A DNA stretch of 64,000 nucleotides, taken from assembly GCF_963678635.1 (NCBI RefSeq), contig NC_087063.1:25178701-25242700 (forward strand). The letters run 5' to 3'. Source of the DNA: Symsagittifera roscoffensis (lineage: Eukaryota > Xenacoelomorpha > Acoela > Convolutidae). Below are positions 47,144-58,814 of this stretch, piece after piece. The notes under the pieces are model-generated. The model did not search any database, was not told where the DNA came from, and saw only the letters and a list, made by a program, of their open reading frames with translations. The position numbers were made by a program, and so were the translations under genes. Every line of letters begins with the position of its first letter. Positions within the stretch are counted from its first letter, which is position 1.

Positions 47144-47485
47144 CTAGAGCTCAGGGTAGCATGTGGTATCTGCTGAGGAGACCCTAGGCTCCCTCGGGTT
47201 GCACAGCTCCTGTGCCTTCGTCCTGGGAGGCCCATCCGAGGAGTTCATTGTTGCCAGAACCGCCGGTGACACTTGGCTCACCCTTGCCATATATAACTCT
47301 CTTAGGTGTTTTATCTCTTCTTCTTTGAGGGTTATTTGCATTTCGCCTTTTTTCTTTTTCCATTGATTTCTTTCTCGAGCTATTGCCTTGTACTCCTCCA
47401 ACTTGGCATGCAGCTCTTTCCGGTCCTTTTCGTTCTTTTCTAAGGTTTCAATAGTCTCCGAGGTCTGAATCTCCATCTCACTCAT
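47144..47485 (-). pseudogene. LTR-2 coiled-coil accessory frame
   Basis: 113 codons. Residues about 1-70 are a strongly charged coiled coil (heptad-like Leu/Ile with KEEEIKHLREL), followed by a polar tail. Lies just upstream of the hydrolase frame in coding sense. Confidence 0.5.
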
Positions 47486-47499
47486 CCTGAATCTCTTCA

Positions 47500-48380
47500 G
47501 TGGAGGAGCAGGCGTTGGAGAATCTGCCTAGCGTGACGAGCCCGGCCCATCACGTGATCGTTTCGCTCCGATAAGAGGCTGCACTGATCGAACAGGTGAG
47601 GGCATCTCACCTAGCCGGTGATCCCTCTGCTCACCTAGTCCCGGCTCACGAGCCAAATCATGGCCAGACATTTCTCCTCGCCGCTATCTCATCAGTCGGT
47701 TTTGGCCTCTCTCGGCGGTGCCGGACTCGCCGTAGGCCAACATTAAGACCACTTCCACGGTGTGGCCGCCACGGCCTTCTCTTACCATTGCATTCAAGAG
47801 TGCGACGGTGAACATCGCCAACTCCGGGTCTTCTAGTGCAAAATTGCAGTCCACCAGGCGTCAGTATATCTCGTCTAGAGTCGTCCCTAGATTGCGGAGA
47901 TAAAATCCATCAAGTCGTTCGTGTCACTCATCTTTCTTCGTGTATGTCTTGTCGCACTCTTCTGGTTATTCAAGGTCAATAAAAAAGTAGAATCAATCAA
48001 GATCTAAAAAACAAGTCACGACTTAGAACCATCATTCCAAGCTGTTCTTTTTCTGGGATAAAACATCATTCACATCTTTTAAAAACAATCCATTGAAACT
48101 CTCTTTTGTTCTTAATTTAAAAGCTAGCATCTCGGTGGATCGTCCACCTACATTTTTTTCAAGAAAACACAACTGAGCGCCGTCACTTTTCGTACCCGGA
48201 GTGTTCCAGGCTTCCATGACATAAACATCACATTAAACATAATCTAACAATAACATAATATACAAATACCACACATTAACACTTTCACATAACAATCTAA
48301 TCCCTAATAGTTAACCCAAAACCTAATCCTAGTGCCTAAAAAGCAAACCTAACAAAGACTGCTTAACACCTAATATGGCT
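47500..48380 (-). other. LTR-2 stretch with short broken frames
   Basis: Between the coiled-coil frame and the macrodomain-like frame. Short frames only (one of 61 codons at 48,032-48,217), no family recognised, and an AT-rich non-coding part at 48,200-48,380. Confidence 0.45.
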
Positions 48381-48953
48381 CTAGCATATGCTCAGATAAT
48401 ATTTTTTATGTATGAAGACTTCTATGTCTGTCTCTGAAAATATTACATGTACGAGGGCGTACAACTCTCTCGGATGCAGTTTTCCTCTATTGGGATCATA
48501 AACTGGTAAAAAGAGAGAGGTCACTCCTCTCTCAACCAGGAAATCCCTAAGTCGAGTTAAGGCCAGCCCCAAGTTTTCGGGATTTACATGTTGCTTGTCA
48601 GTGGCCTCAGGTACAAGAAAACACAAATATTTCCCTGGTATATGTGATGCGACAGGGGGCAGCGCTATCATCCCTCCCACACCAAGCCTCTGTTTCCACA
48701 AAAACTCGATATTCTTATACTCTCTCTTAAAGTCGGCCGCTAGTGCTGTCTTAAAGCTTACATCCGCAGTTATTGCTATAGCGCACGTACGTTCCGTGAG
48801 TATGAAATTGCTGTCCGTGACGACGGCATTGTTTGAATAGTGGTTTGATAGATCAAAGTAAGATCCAAAAACTCGTCCGAATTGTTGTTTTTTAGCATTT
48901 TCGCCCTCTGTTTCCAGCTCTCCGGTTTCCCTCGCCAATTTTTTTTTAATCAT
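48381..48953 (-). pseudogene. LTR-2 macrodomain-like (ADP-ribose-binding) frame
   Basis: 190 codons. After a charged N-terminus of about 35 residues, the order of elements matches the macrodomain of the TARG1/OARD1 type: CAIAITADVSFKTALAADFK (first nucleotide-binding strand and helix), a GGMIALPP turn, KYLCFLVPEATDK, a helix LALTRLRDFLVERGVTSLFLP, then HVIFSETDIEVFIH at the C-terminus. Macrodomains bind or remove ADP-ribose, and viruses use them against host ADP-ribosylation. A gypsy-type element carrying one is unusual. Identification is by eye and needs a profile search. Confidence 0.65.
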
Positions 48954-49149
48954 CAGATTTTCGGTGTGGATGAGTCCTACCCTACTCCCCGGACAAAAAT
49001 ATCCATCGACGTCCCCGTCGATCGCCCAAAATTGGACAGATTGAGGTTGGATTCTGGAACGTGTAAAGGACCATCTGGATCGACCCAGTTGGACTCAGTA
49101 TTGTCGTGACTGATATATTTGATGCTGCTTTAGTCGACCCCTTGAATCG

Positions 49150-49527
49150 TCAAGATGGTCTCTTTCGGGTCTGCTGGCTGATCATGGAGCCATTCGAGTA
49201 TTCGCAGATAAGTCGATTCTTGGTCATGCATCTGCTCAGTCTCCGGTTTGAACTCCACTTGTTTTTCCCCCTTTTGCTCTGGCGTCTTTCCATGGTGAAA
49301 AGAAAGTCAGATTGTACTCCTTTATCAACTTCATTTTGACCTGGGCAGTCCCAGTCTTCTTCGACATTTGGATGAGTTTTGTCGTCCACCTCCACTCGCT
49401 CGGTTGACTCCAGGTCCACTGGCAGATCGCAATTATCTACCACATCATTCCTGTCGTTTTTGTCGCGCGTGCCTCTTTCATTCACCTCGCATGCAGGATC
49501 CACTATCAAAAAGTCTCCCTCTTGCAT
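49150..49527 (-). pseudogene. LTR-2 frame after integrase, acidic
   Basis: 125 codons, Asp/Glu-rich in the first half and basic in the second. It follows the integrase C-terminal module and could be the tail of the pol product. Confidence 0.4.
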
Positions 49528-49599
49528 GTCAGCTGGGATACATCAGTCCTCTGATGAGGCCTTGTGCGGATTGATGTTTTCGTTATGAGCTGCTCGTCC

Positions 49600-50450
49600 G
49601 GAGCTCAATCGATAAAAACGACCCCCTTGGTGTACTTCAGTTGTTTGGAATGGACCACGCAATTTTTTCAGTAATTTTTTGGTTCCTTTTGGTGGAACTA
49701 CTTCCTGGAACAGTTAGACATACTCTCCGACCGAGTAAGCTTTTGCATCCGCAGTCCTTTTATCAAATCTCCTTTTTGTCTGATTTGCGCCTGTTGCGTG
49801 TTCCTCCTGCATAAATCATTGAGTTCCTGCTGCCTTCTGATCTTATCACGCACGTACGTTTATTCACGTGGTGGAATGTTCTGTGCTGTTTTTAGCGCCC
49901 ATCACTTGCGGCAAGTGTCTATCCCAGCCATCCATGTAGCGTGAGCAAAAAACTGTCAACATGGATACCAACGTGCGATTTTGCCTTTCAACTAGGCCAT
50001 TCGTTTGTGGGTGATAAGTGGTCGAGTTTGCCTGTGCCACCTGCGACCTCTTCATTAACTCCTTCGTGAGATCACCCACGAATATTTTGCCATTGTCTGA
50101 TTGGAATGTAATTGGGCAGCCGTGTCTCGCTATCCATACATATATCAAGTGATCGCACGTTTTTTCCGCTGATGCTGTCATGCAGGGTGCTGCCTCTGCG
50201 TATTTCGTGAAATGATCAATCATTACCAGCACTTGATTGTAGCCCGTTGCTGTCATGCATATCTTCTTCAATTTGCACCACCTCGTTGAAACCTGATGAC
50301 TCTATTGACTGCAGGGGGAACCTCAGTTTCCCTTGGGTCTTTCGCTTGTTGACACGACAAGCATGCAGAAATCCACTTTTCACAAGCTTTCTTCAAACCA
50401 GGCCATTCGAATCGTTTCTGTATCCTGTTGTACAGTTTTCCACGCCTTGA
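49600..50450 (-). pseudogene. LTR-2 integrase
   Basis: Zinc-binding N-terminal part near 50,330-50,400 (CLSCQQAK), catalytic core at 49,864-50,271 with MIDHFTKYAEA, QSDNGKIF and LVERQNRT, the three acidic blocks of DDE integrases, and a GPY/F-like C-terminal stretch near 49,600-49,740. The family inserts element DNA into the host genome. Confidence 0.85.
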
Positions 50451-50842
50451 TGGCCCATCTGATCATGTGAACGAAAGAGCAGGTCGGTCTGAATCAACTA
50501 TCGTAACATTATTGAATTATATTTGTAAAGGACTTTGTCCTCTTTCTTGTGTTTACAGGCTACGATTGCTTCAAGATCATATAGCTGTCTTCCTCCAGAT
50601 CTCCTTTGTCAGGTGCTCTGTTCTCCATCCATCTCTTCAGATTGCTCGTCATTCTATCATTTTGTTGAGCCCTTAAGAGGTCCGACAGCCGGTACCTGGC
50701 TTTCAGACATGTCTTCAACACGTTTAATTGTCCGCTTAATATTTCCGGGGCATGGGCATCATCCATCAACTTGACACACCATATCTTCTACAAAGGTGTT
50801 GCTTCCTGCACAGATGATTCCAGGTTGGTACGGAGGACCGTA

Positions 50843-51922
50843 CTATGTGGAAAATCTGGTTGGACGTTTCGACACTGCTCTCAGCTCAAGCTCAACTGCG
50901 TCATTATCCACTACAGTGCCCTCTTCATCGGAGGTATACCTGTCTCTGTCCGGGTCCTGATGCGTTTCCCGATCCAACCCGCGCTGTTTCCATTCCACTA
51001 ACAAGGAATGAATCGCAATCTCCGAGACATCAGAATTGGAAGTAGTTTCCGACGTATTCTCCCAGGACTGAATCCTGGAGTCATCACTCGAGCCTTTGGA
51101 ATCTACATCATTATACTCTAGCTTGTCTGCGATGTTTCTCGACTCCCCGGACAAAATTCTGTCCCTTGGTTGCTTCGAATCCGACTCCCCGGACCCGAAA
51201 GCGCATGACTCCCCAGACAATGTCTCGTCCCCAGATGAGCTGTCCGAGCACGGTCCGTACTCCTCTTTTGCCTCTGTGAATTGAACTTTTCTCGTCACGC
51301 TGGACTTTGAGTTGACCCTGACTTCCCCAGTGGCTTGAACACTGGTTGCTTCCCTATGTTCCGTGTACGAAGTCCTCAACAAGACATCCTTGGGTATCGA
51401 GTTCACTAGCTGATTCACTATCGACCGGCAGTCCCGTACAACATCCCGACTCCGGGTGGTTACCGGCCTTTTCTCCGTTCTTTCAGTGATGGTCAACCGC
51501 TGCATGGTCTCCATCCACTCATGATCAGGCCGTTCAACCTCTCTGTCTAGCAGGTCACGGAGTTTCAACATGACAACCGGTGCCACGTTCACCGTCTTGT
51601 TCACTAGGGCTATGCTGTTGATGCCCAGCCTGGTCAGTTCTTGTTGAAGCATGTTTGATCGAACCAGCAAGTCCAACGGTACCGGATCACCTCGCAAAAA
51701 TATTTTTATCTCCGCAGCAACTTCTACGGAAAGTTCGGGTTGTTCTGGTATGGAGTGCCTTGACTTGTCGAGCCATCTAGTAAGTGGCAGTTCGTCGTAG
51801 GTTTCTTTGTCCAGAAATGGAAATCCATCCTTAATCTCCGCTTGGCTTGTCTGCCTCTCTTCTAATCGCTCGTAAAATTCCATTTTTTTTGCTGAGGCTA
51901 TCGGCATTCTGGTGCTTGTCAC
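50843..51922 (-). pseudogene. LTR-2 acidic linker between RNase H and integrase
   Basis: A 359-codon frame starting near the end of RNase H. Mostly charged and Ser/Asp/Glu-rich with several copies of an LSGES/SGES motif around residues 230-260. Such a large spacer between RNase H and integrase is not standard for gypsy pol, and no domain is recognised. Confidence 0.5.
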
Positions 51923-52297
51923 GGCTTCGATGCTCTATGATCATGTGGTATCCGTCAAGGCGAACGATCCAACGACCAATATAGCTTTGGTCCATTGAAT
52001 ACGTTTTCAGCCAGGCAAGAGCACGATTGTCCACACGCAACTTGAAGAGAGCACTCCCTAAGTAGGCTCTGTATTTTCCACGAAAGTGATCACCGCGAAC
52101 ATCTCCGCTTTTGGTGCACCGTACTTCCTTGCAGGGTCGCTCAGGACCTTACTTCCATAGCCTATTGTCGGAGAACCGTCCTCCCGTTCCTCTCCTTTTC
52201 CTGATGAAGTATGCCCGATATCGCAACCACTGATGCGTCTGCATCTAGTACAAACATCCCCTTTTCTGTCGGCACGCCGAGGACCGAAGCGTCGCAA
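51880..52297 (-). pseudogene. LTR-2 RNase H region
   Basis: Short frames with the gypsy RNase H signatures: a GYGSKVLSDPARKYG-type strand near 52,140 and IIEHRSRDKHQNADSLSKK near 51,900. It removes the RNA strand during reverse transcription. Confidence 0.75.
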
Positions 52298-52370
52298 ACT
52301 TCGCGCTTAATATTCTCAAAGGAGACCTGAGCCTCGTCAGTCCAACAGAATTTTTTGCCTTTATTTCGCG

Positions 52371-52802
52371 TCAGCTTCTAAAAACCTCGTCCAGTCTTCT
52401 TATATGGTCCTCCAGCGTTGTTGTTGCGATGACCACGTCATCAACGTAACACATTATGAGATTGCCATACGTTTTAGTTACATAGAGTGCCTGAGCCATT
52501 AATCGTTGGAACGTAGCCGTCGCATTGCATAGTCCAAACGGCGTTCTTTTCCACTGGTACAGGCCTAGTTCACACGCAAAGCCTGTCTTCTCTCGAGCTT
52601 GTTTTCTGAGGGGCACCTGCCAGAACGCAAAGCCCAAATCTAACGTCGTGAAGAATTTTGCATCTCCTAACTTGGAGAGGCTCTCGTCGATGCGGGGAAT
52701 CGTGTATGCGTCCTTTACCGTTGCCGCAATCAGGTAGCGGAAATGACAACAAAATCTAAGTTGCCCTCTTTCTTTTTTGCCATGACCACGCCGCAAGCCC
52801 AC
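52371..52802 (-). pseudogene. LTR-2 reverse transcriptase
   Basis: Blocks in order: FRYLIAATVKDAYTIPRIDE, FFTTLDLGFAFWQVPL, KTGFACELGLYQWKRTPFGL, NATATFQRLM and IMCYVDDVVIAT (YVDD active site). Spelling is Ty3/gypsy-type. Confidence 0.9.
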
Positions 52803-53599
52803 GGGGACTTCGACGGTTCGATCATGTCATACGCCATTATTATTTCAATTTCTTTTCTGCATGCTTCTGATTTGTGCGGGGTCATTCTCCGTGCTCCTTC
52901 CCTGTGAGGTACTGAGCCCTCTTCTATTTCGATCTCATGTTCTACAAAATTGCAGCAACCTATATCGGCCTTATGCCTCGAAAAAACGTCTGCATTTCAA
53001 TTTAACACCGCTCTGAGCGTTTCCAGTGCTATATTTGATATTTTGCCTTTTAAATGCTCTACCTTAGGTAGGACTGGCTTGTTCGCTGCTAATTGAGTTT
53101 CTGTCGGTCTCTCAGGAAAATTTGAACAACTAGACAGCCCATCTTCTGTCTCTGACTTCATTGAAAACAATTTTTTAGAAGATTTCAATTCACTTATCCC
53201 CTTTAGTATGCATTCTTGGTTGGCGTGCAAGGGACAATTAGTTACGTCAAATCTTTTAAAGTTATCCACACTTTTATAGTCTGTGTTCAGAGGCAACGCG
53301 TAGCCAAGCTTCTTTCCTCGTTGTATCGTCACCGGGGTTGCCTCTGTGTTCAACAACACACTCACACACAGTCCACTCTGAGTGAGTGAGAAGCTTCTTC
53401 CTCAAAACAGCTGAGCTCTTGCTGTTGGGTGTTGGAACCAGACACATCTGTCTGTTGTTACTAAGCTCATTTGGTTACTCATCCTAAATGTCGTTATTAA
53501 AGCCCGATGTGGTTTTAACCTAACCTTCCTATCTAGGAAAATTGGCACTTTTGCTTGATTATTCAGGATTTTATTAATTGGTTTTTTTTTCATACTTTT

Positions 53600-53910
53600 T
53601 CTCAGGGTCCTTGAGTCTTATCAACCCGTCGTTGAGGTCAATGGTGACACCGAAATTGCACAAAATCCCGTCCTAGAATGAACTGGTCGGACTCGTCAAG
53701 ATTCTCGACGACCAGAAAACTCATCCAGAGATGTCTTCCTCCTTGCTGCAACGAGTTGATAGGGGTCATTCCGGTCACGTATATTGCACCCTGATTAGCC
53801 GCTGCTAGCCTGATGTTAGTCGGAATCAGATCCAACCTATCAAGACCCAGGTTGGTTCAGGTGCTCACAGGCATGACACTGACCACTGCTCCGGTGTCTA
53901 ATAGTCCCTT
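53600..53910 (-). pseudogene. LTR-2 aspartic protease
   Basis: Retropepsin-like: LLDTGAVVSVMP near 53,880 (catalytic D-T-G) and FILGRDFV near 53,660. It cuts the polyprotein in this family. A broken spacer of unclear content lies between it and RT (52,997-53,600). Confidence 0.8.
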
Positions 53911-54084
53911 CGCGGAGAGTTGTCTACCCTGCACTCCAGTACATGCGCGGCCAGATCGGCTTCACAGCCTATGTTGACGGCGTCCTCTTCGAGCATGGCG
54001 TTGTGTCCGATTCGTCGGATCTTAAGCTCTTCTCGAGCAATGTAGATCCGACCAACTTGGTCAGCTGCAACAGTTACGTGAGCT

Positions 54085-55470
54085 TTAGTGTAAATGTTTA
54101 TTCCACCCGCGTTCATTAAAATCGGATATGGGCCATGGACTTCGATGGGATGTCCATCTACTTTCATTAGTCTTGGACCTCCTGTTGTCCAAGTTGGGAT
54201 CCTTCTCTCTCAAGTAGTCCGCGTAGATGTCCAGGTGTACTAGTGTGATCTCCGACGGCTCGCTCAAGTTTTTCATCACTTGATGACCCGCGACCGATAT
54301 GATCGATATTATTTTCGTCCCTTCTCTTGTCATGCCGAAGGTCTTCTCCGAGATGACATTCAGCTTTGGACCCTGCTTCCTGGGTTCCTGGTTATCCTCT
54401 TCCTTTGTCGATCTTCCCAGAATTTCAAGTTTCTCGTGCCGCTCTGTGTTCTCTAACTCTGACCTTACCCATCGCTCAACCTCCTGTAATGCGGTCCGTG
54501 CCGCTAGGCCATAATCCACCTTGAGCGCGCCGGTTGAATCCGCCTCCAGGCTCGAGGCAATTACCTCATCAGGTAAGGTTTTCACCTCGTTGGTTGTGAA
54601 CGTGCCCGTTGTCGCCTCTTTTTTTCGTGACTCGACTTCATTCATCAGGCGGGCTCGACTTGCGTCGACCCCCGAAAGTGCCTCCTCCTGTCGGGGATGC
54701 TTCGCGTCCGCTACTGCATCCCAGAATTGAGTGCAATCCGACTTGAAATGTCCTTCCAAGTTGCAGAAGAAGCTTCTTGGTCCATATATCATTATGAGTC
54801 CTCTCACATACTCTTCCTGATGCTCATCGGTCGCATCAACGTCGTCAAGAAAATAGCCTTTTGCTTTCATGTTTTGTTTGTAAGCAGAACAGGCTGAAAT
54901 ATGGTGGTCCATCGAACCACAATTCGCACATGACATCCTCTTATCCATGTCGTCACGAGGTCTATACCAACTGGAGTTCGCGCCTGTGTTTGTTCTGCCG
55001 TAGTTGCCATGATTGCTGTAACTATTTTGCGCCCTTGGTTTTATGAGCAAGTACTTACGCGACTTCATAAGCAAATCATCGGGCGTGGGCACCTGGTCAA
55101 GCGACAGGATGAAGTGTTTGGTCAACATGGTTTTCAGCTCATCACTGTTTACCCCATCCATGAACTTCGAGGCGATTGCCAAGTTTCGCTCCGATGTTCT
55201 CCTTCTGAGTAACTCAAGGTCATCCAAATACTTGTCTATGGTTTCGTCATCTCTTTGACGCTGCTTTTCAAACTTCATCATAGCTTGATGCCCTTTTACA
55301 TCAGAGCCGAAACGATTCAGCAAGATGTCGAATATCTTGCGAGCGCCGTCTCGTATATTAGTCTTTTTCGCCATTACACAGCTTAGGGCGGTACCCTCTA
55401 GGTTGCTTGTCAGTGCGCTGCATTCCTGTTTCTTTGAGAGATTCTCTTCCTCAAAATGTAACTTCATCAC
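54085..55470 (-). pseudogene. LTR-2 gag: capsid-like and zinc-knuckle part
   Basis: 461 codons. Residues about 1-150 are helical with a gag-capsid character (a KYLDDLELLRRR helix). A zinc knuckle CANCGSMDHHISAC follows near residue 182, and a second Cys/His cluster near residue 235. The rest is charged and leads toward the protease. Binds RNA and builds the particle in this family. Confidence 0.75.
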
Positions 55471-55609
55471 CTCTCTTCAGGTGCCGATGCAGCCATCTGA
55501 TTCGTCCCTGTATGACTTCGGCTTTCTGAGTGTCCTTCTTGACTTCTCTCCTCTCTCGGATGACTTCGAGAGTTTGTTGATGAATGTTTCAAGAGATCTC
55601 TTCAAGGGC

Positions 55610-56428
55610 TCAAACATTGAGGCTTTCATCGTTGTGTTCTGCGAGACGGTAGTCAGATCTGGCACTGATCTGGCGTGTGGCACAGTAGGCAACCGTGTCC
55701 TCGAAGTGGCATCCACAACCGGTGGGACTGGGTTCGTCCAACCCGGCCTTTAATGGGGCTGACCTGGGTCTCTCCCTGTGATTGGACTCAAAATTTGTTC
55801 TTGACCCCGGCTGGGCCCCGGCATACCTGTGAGCTCCGTCTCCATCAGTCGCCTGGCGAGAGTCCTCTCTCGGGGAAGGACGGTCCTCCCGATTGCCACC
55901 GTTTAAGATCTCGTCTAGCTTTCGCATCATCAGGTCAGATTTGGCATCTAACCTTTTCTCCAGGCTGGTCGTCGTATGAGCATAGGTATCTTTATGATCG
56001 TTCAACAATCTCTCGATCTCTCTCGCCATCTTAATGTCTATTTCTTCCGACTCCTTGGCTGCTAGAGCCAAGCTCTGTGCTAAGCATTGATCGGTGTTCC
56101 GAATCAATTGGGCCTGATCGGTTCTTGCCTGCGACTTTACATCCGTAAGCTCATTTCGCAACTTCTCTTGACCTTGCTTGGCCCTCTCGTCGACTCGATC
56201 TATTTTCTTAGTCATGTCCCGTCGCAGCTCTTCGAGGCCTGTCATTACACCGGCAAACATGTCACTCATGTCGCTAGCCCTTCCCAGCATTGGGGTAAGA
56301 CCAAGAGACGATGACGTCAATTGAGGTTGCAGCCTGGTACTCGACGATGCACCACCCTTCTGTGTGCCCATCGACATCATTAGCCTGTCGTAAGTCAACG
56401 ACGCTCCCATCGTTATTTCATCTGACAT
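55610..56428 (-). pseudogene. LTR-2 gag N-terminal coiled-coil part
   Basis: 272 codons, with a long coiled coil around residues 60-170 (LEELRRDMTKKIDRVDERAK) and a basic, disordered C-terminus. Its place before the capsid-like frame suggests it is the start of gag. Further short frames to 57,216 may belong to the same region. Confidence 0.55.
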
Positions 56429-56459
56429 TGGTCTAGTTGGCTAGTCCGACAACGCTTTC

Positions 56460-57220
56460 TTGCTCTTCTCCTGTCTCAGGCTAGGTGTGAAGTCCATGTC
56501 CGAGTGCATGAGCCCCAAACCGTCATATCAAGAGGGCAATCCATCCGTTCGGAGCGACCTCATGCGTTCATCGTACAACGTCTTGAAGCTTCTTTTCGCT
56601 TTTGAACTTGGTTACTCCTCCCTCGGTCTTATGCTCGACATCATCGCATTCTTGCTCTTTTTGACTAGAGAGGATTGTACCTTTCTCCACCTGTTGCTCA
56701 TAGTCTCCGATTAGGACGTTCTATTGAATAACAGTTCTTCGCCCGCTTCGATCTCGGAACGCTCCGAGTTCTCCTCCGTTCTTTCAACTTCCTCCCGTTC
56801 AAAGTCCTCGCCTGGCTCTACCAGGTCCGCGTGATGGTGGTAGTCGGGTCGGGTCAGCGTTTGCTCCCCCTCCTCGAAGGGGTCCGTTGGTATCTCGCTC
56901 GCCGTCCAGCCTCAGCACTTCGCCCTTCGTCACCATTGAGGTTCTTCTTCTCGCTTCTCAGTTTGATTCCGCTCATTGAAAGACCAGTTTGACCTCTAGT
57001 CGTTCCTTCGTCAGCAAAAACGTCGGAAACGCTGCTAATCGTGGATCGGCTACGCCATGTTTTAAACTTTCGCGTGGCTCCCGTGCTCAGCCTGAGAATC
57101 TTAGTTGTTACTCCTAAGGGGTCTCTACGTTGCATATCTCGTGATAAAAAAATTTTTCGGCGGCAATGCACAAGTTCCAAAATTAAATTCGAAAAAACTT
57201 GCTCAAGCCTACTCACTCAA
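56460..57220 (-). other. Upstream part of LTR-2 gag region, unclear
   Basis: Short frames only, among them a basic 120-codon frame at 56,854-57,216 (Arg/Lys/Ser-rich). Codon-like composition suggests decayed coding sequence, but no family is recognised. Confidence 0.35.
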
Positions 57221-57631
57221 ATTTTTAATATCAACAATATCCTTTCAATCTCATAGAGATACTATTAGTGAATCCGCTCAAGTTGCACAAAGGGCCTGCT
57301 TAGTGTTAGGAAATAACTGACTCCACTCAGTTACCTCGTATAACAATATCACAAATTTTTACAGGATTTTACAGGATAAATACTTCACACAAAACACAAT
57401 TGATAAATAGATAAGAATACCCTATATGTGACAGCGATCTTTTTGTTCAGTATCACTTTACCGCTACAGACGTATCAAATCACTGCCTCGTTTAAAATCA
57501 ATCAAATTTTTATAACAGAGCAGTGATGGTTTTAGTAACAGATAATTAAAACTTAGTCCCAAAGGAAAAAGATTTCCCTCAATTGGAACACTCCAAAAGA
57601 ACAAAGCCCAGGACACTGTCTTCTCAAGTGC

Positions 57632-57904
57632 GTGTGTCTTGCCTAATACACTCACCGAGGTCTTCTTTTAGGATTCCTGCGATTGCCCGAGCTGTCCTTC
57701 CAAGTAGCTCAAGGCAACCTCTGATCAAAAATTTCTAAAGTCTATAAAAAAAACTCTCCCATACCCGGACAGCTCCAAGTGCACGAGAGCAGGGAACATT
57801 TTTTTTTCACAAATGAGTGTGTATTGCCTAATACACTCACCGAGGACTTCTTTTATATGTTCCCGGATTGCCCGAGCTGTCCTACCAAGTAGCTCAAGAA
57901 AACC
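57632..57904 (-). repeat. Direct repeat pair in the LTR-2 leader
   Basis: 57,632-57,716 and 57,818-57,904 are diverged direct copies about 186 bp apart. Each contains a GTGT(A/C)TTGCCTAATACAC inverted repeat and TTGCCCGAGCTGTCC, or a close variant. In coding sense each copy reads CGGTGAGTGTATTAGG, with a GGTGAGT that resembles a 5' splice site. Confidence 0.7.
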
Positions 57905-58094
57905 ACACAATCAAAATAACAATCGAGAAAAAAAATTTGTTCGAGTACTTCTGATAAACCCGACCTAGAATCCAAAGTTGATCGCGAGTTTCCAGGTCAA
58001 CTGGGCTCCTAAGTTTCCAATAGGTACACTCCGTTAGTAGTTGACCTTCTATTCCGACCTTAAATGGATATCTTTAAGATGTTCAAACTGCCCC

Positions 58095-58616
58095 GGAGGG
58101 TACCTCTAAATCTTCACTAAGGAGGGTTGTTAAGGGGCTTAAGTCACTCCGGAGGGTTACTTCGGAGGGTTGTTAAACACTTAGCTTCCTCTGGAGGGTT
58201 ACCTCGGAGGGTACCTTAGTCACCTAAGTAACTTCGGAGGGTCTCCTTAAATTCACTAAGGAGGGTCAATAAGAGGCTTAATACGCTCCAGAGGGTTGCT
58301 TCGGAGGGTTCCTTCAAAATTCTAAATACTTCAAGTCTCACTTAAAAGGGTCTCCAACTAGTCTCGGAAAGTGTCACATCAAGCTAAATTCACTCCGGGG
58401 GGTTTATTTTAACTTCTCCGGAGGGTTGCGTTGAAAATTTCTACTAAGGAGGGTTGCTAAGGGCTTAGCTGACTCTGGAGGGTTGCTCCGGAGGGTTGCT
58501 TCAAAATTGGTTGGGAAACAAAAATTTGGCCAAAAACTATCAATTTTGGACCCTCCGATTCCTTCCTTTTCCTATCTTTAAGTTGTTAGTTCTATCCACG
58601 GAGCTATTCGGAGGGT
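58095..58616 (+). repeat. GGAGGGT motif cluster in the LTR-2 leader
   Basis: About 14 exact GGAGGGT heptamers, plus near misses, within 520 bp, mostly as CGGAGGGTT(A/G) or AAGGAGGGTTG, all in one orientation (ACCCTCC in element sense) and separated by AT-rich spacers of 10-70 bp. Further copies lie in the conserved leader (near 59,085, 59,310 and 59,692). Clustered, same-strand sites in a gypsy leader resemble the layout of the Su(Hw) insulator array, though the motif differs. Confidence 0.75.
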
Positions 58617-58814
58617 CACTCAAAAATTTTTCTAACAAGCGAGCACGTTATGCTAGCACGCTCCTAACACAAAAAAATTATCGCTCCAACTCTAAAAACT
58701 CAAAAAGTCGATCCCCAAGACATATTGACAAAATTTAGAAAATGTCAAAAGTTTGATCGAAAAAACTTTGTTTTTGCCAACTTCTAGTCAGTCTTTTTTT
58801 CGCGCGGTTTCTTT

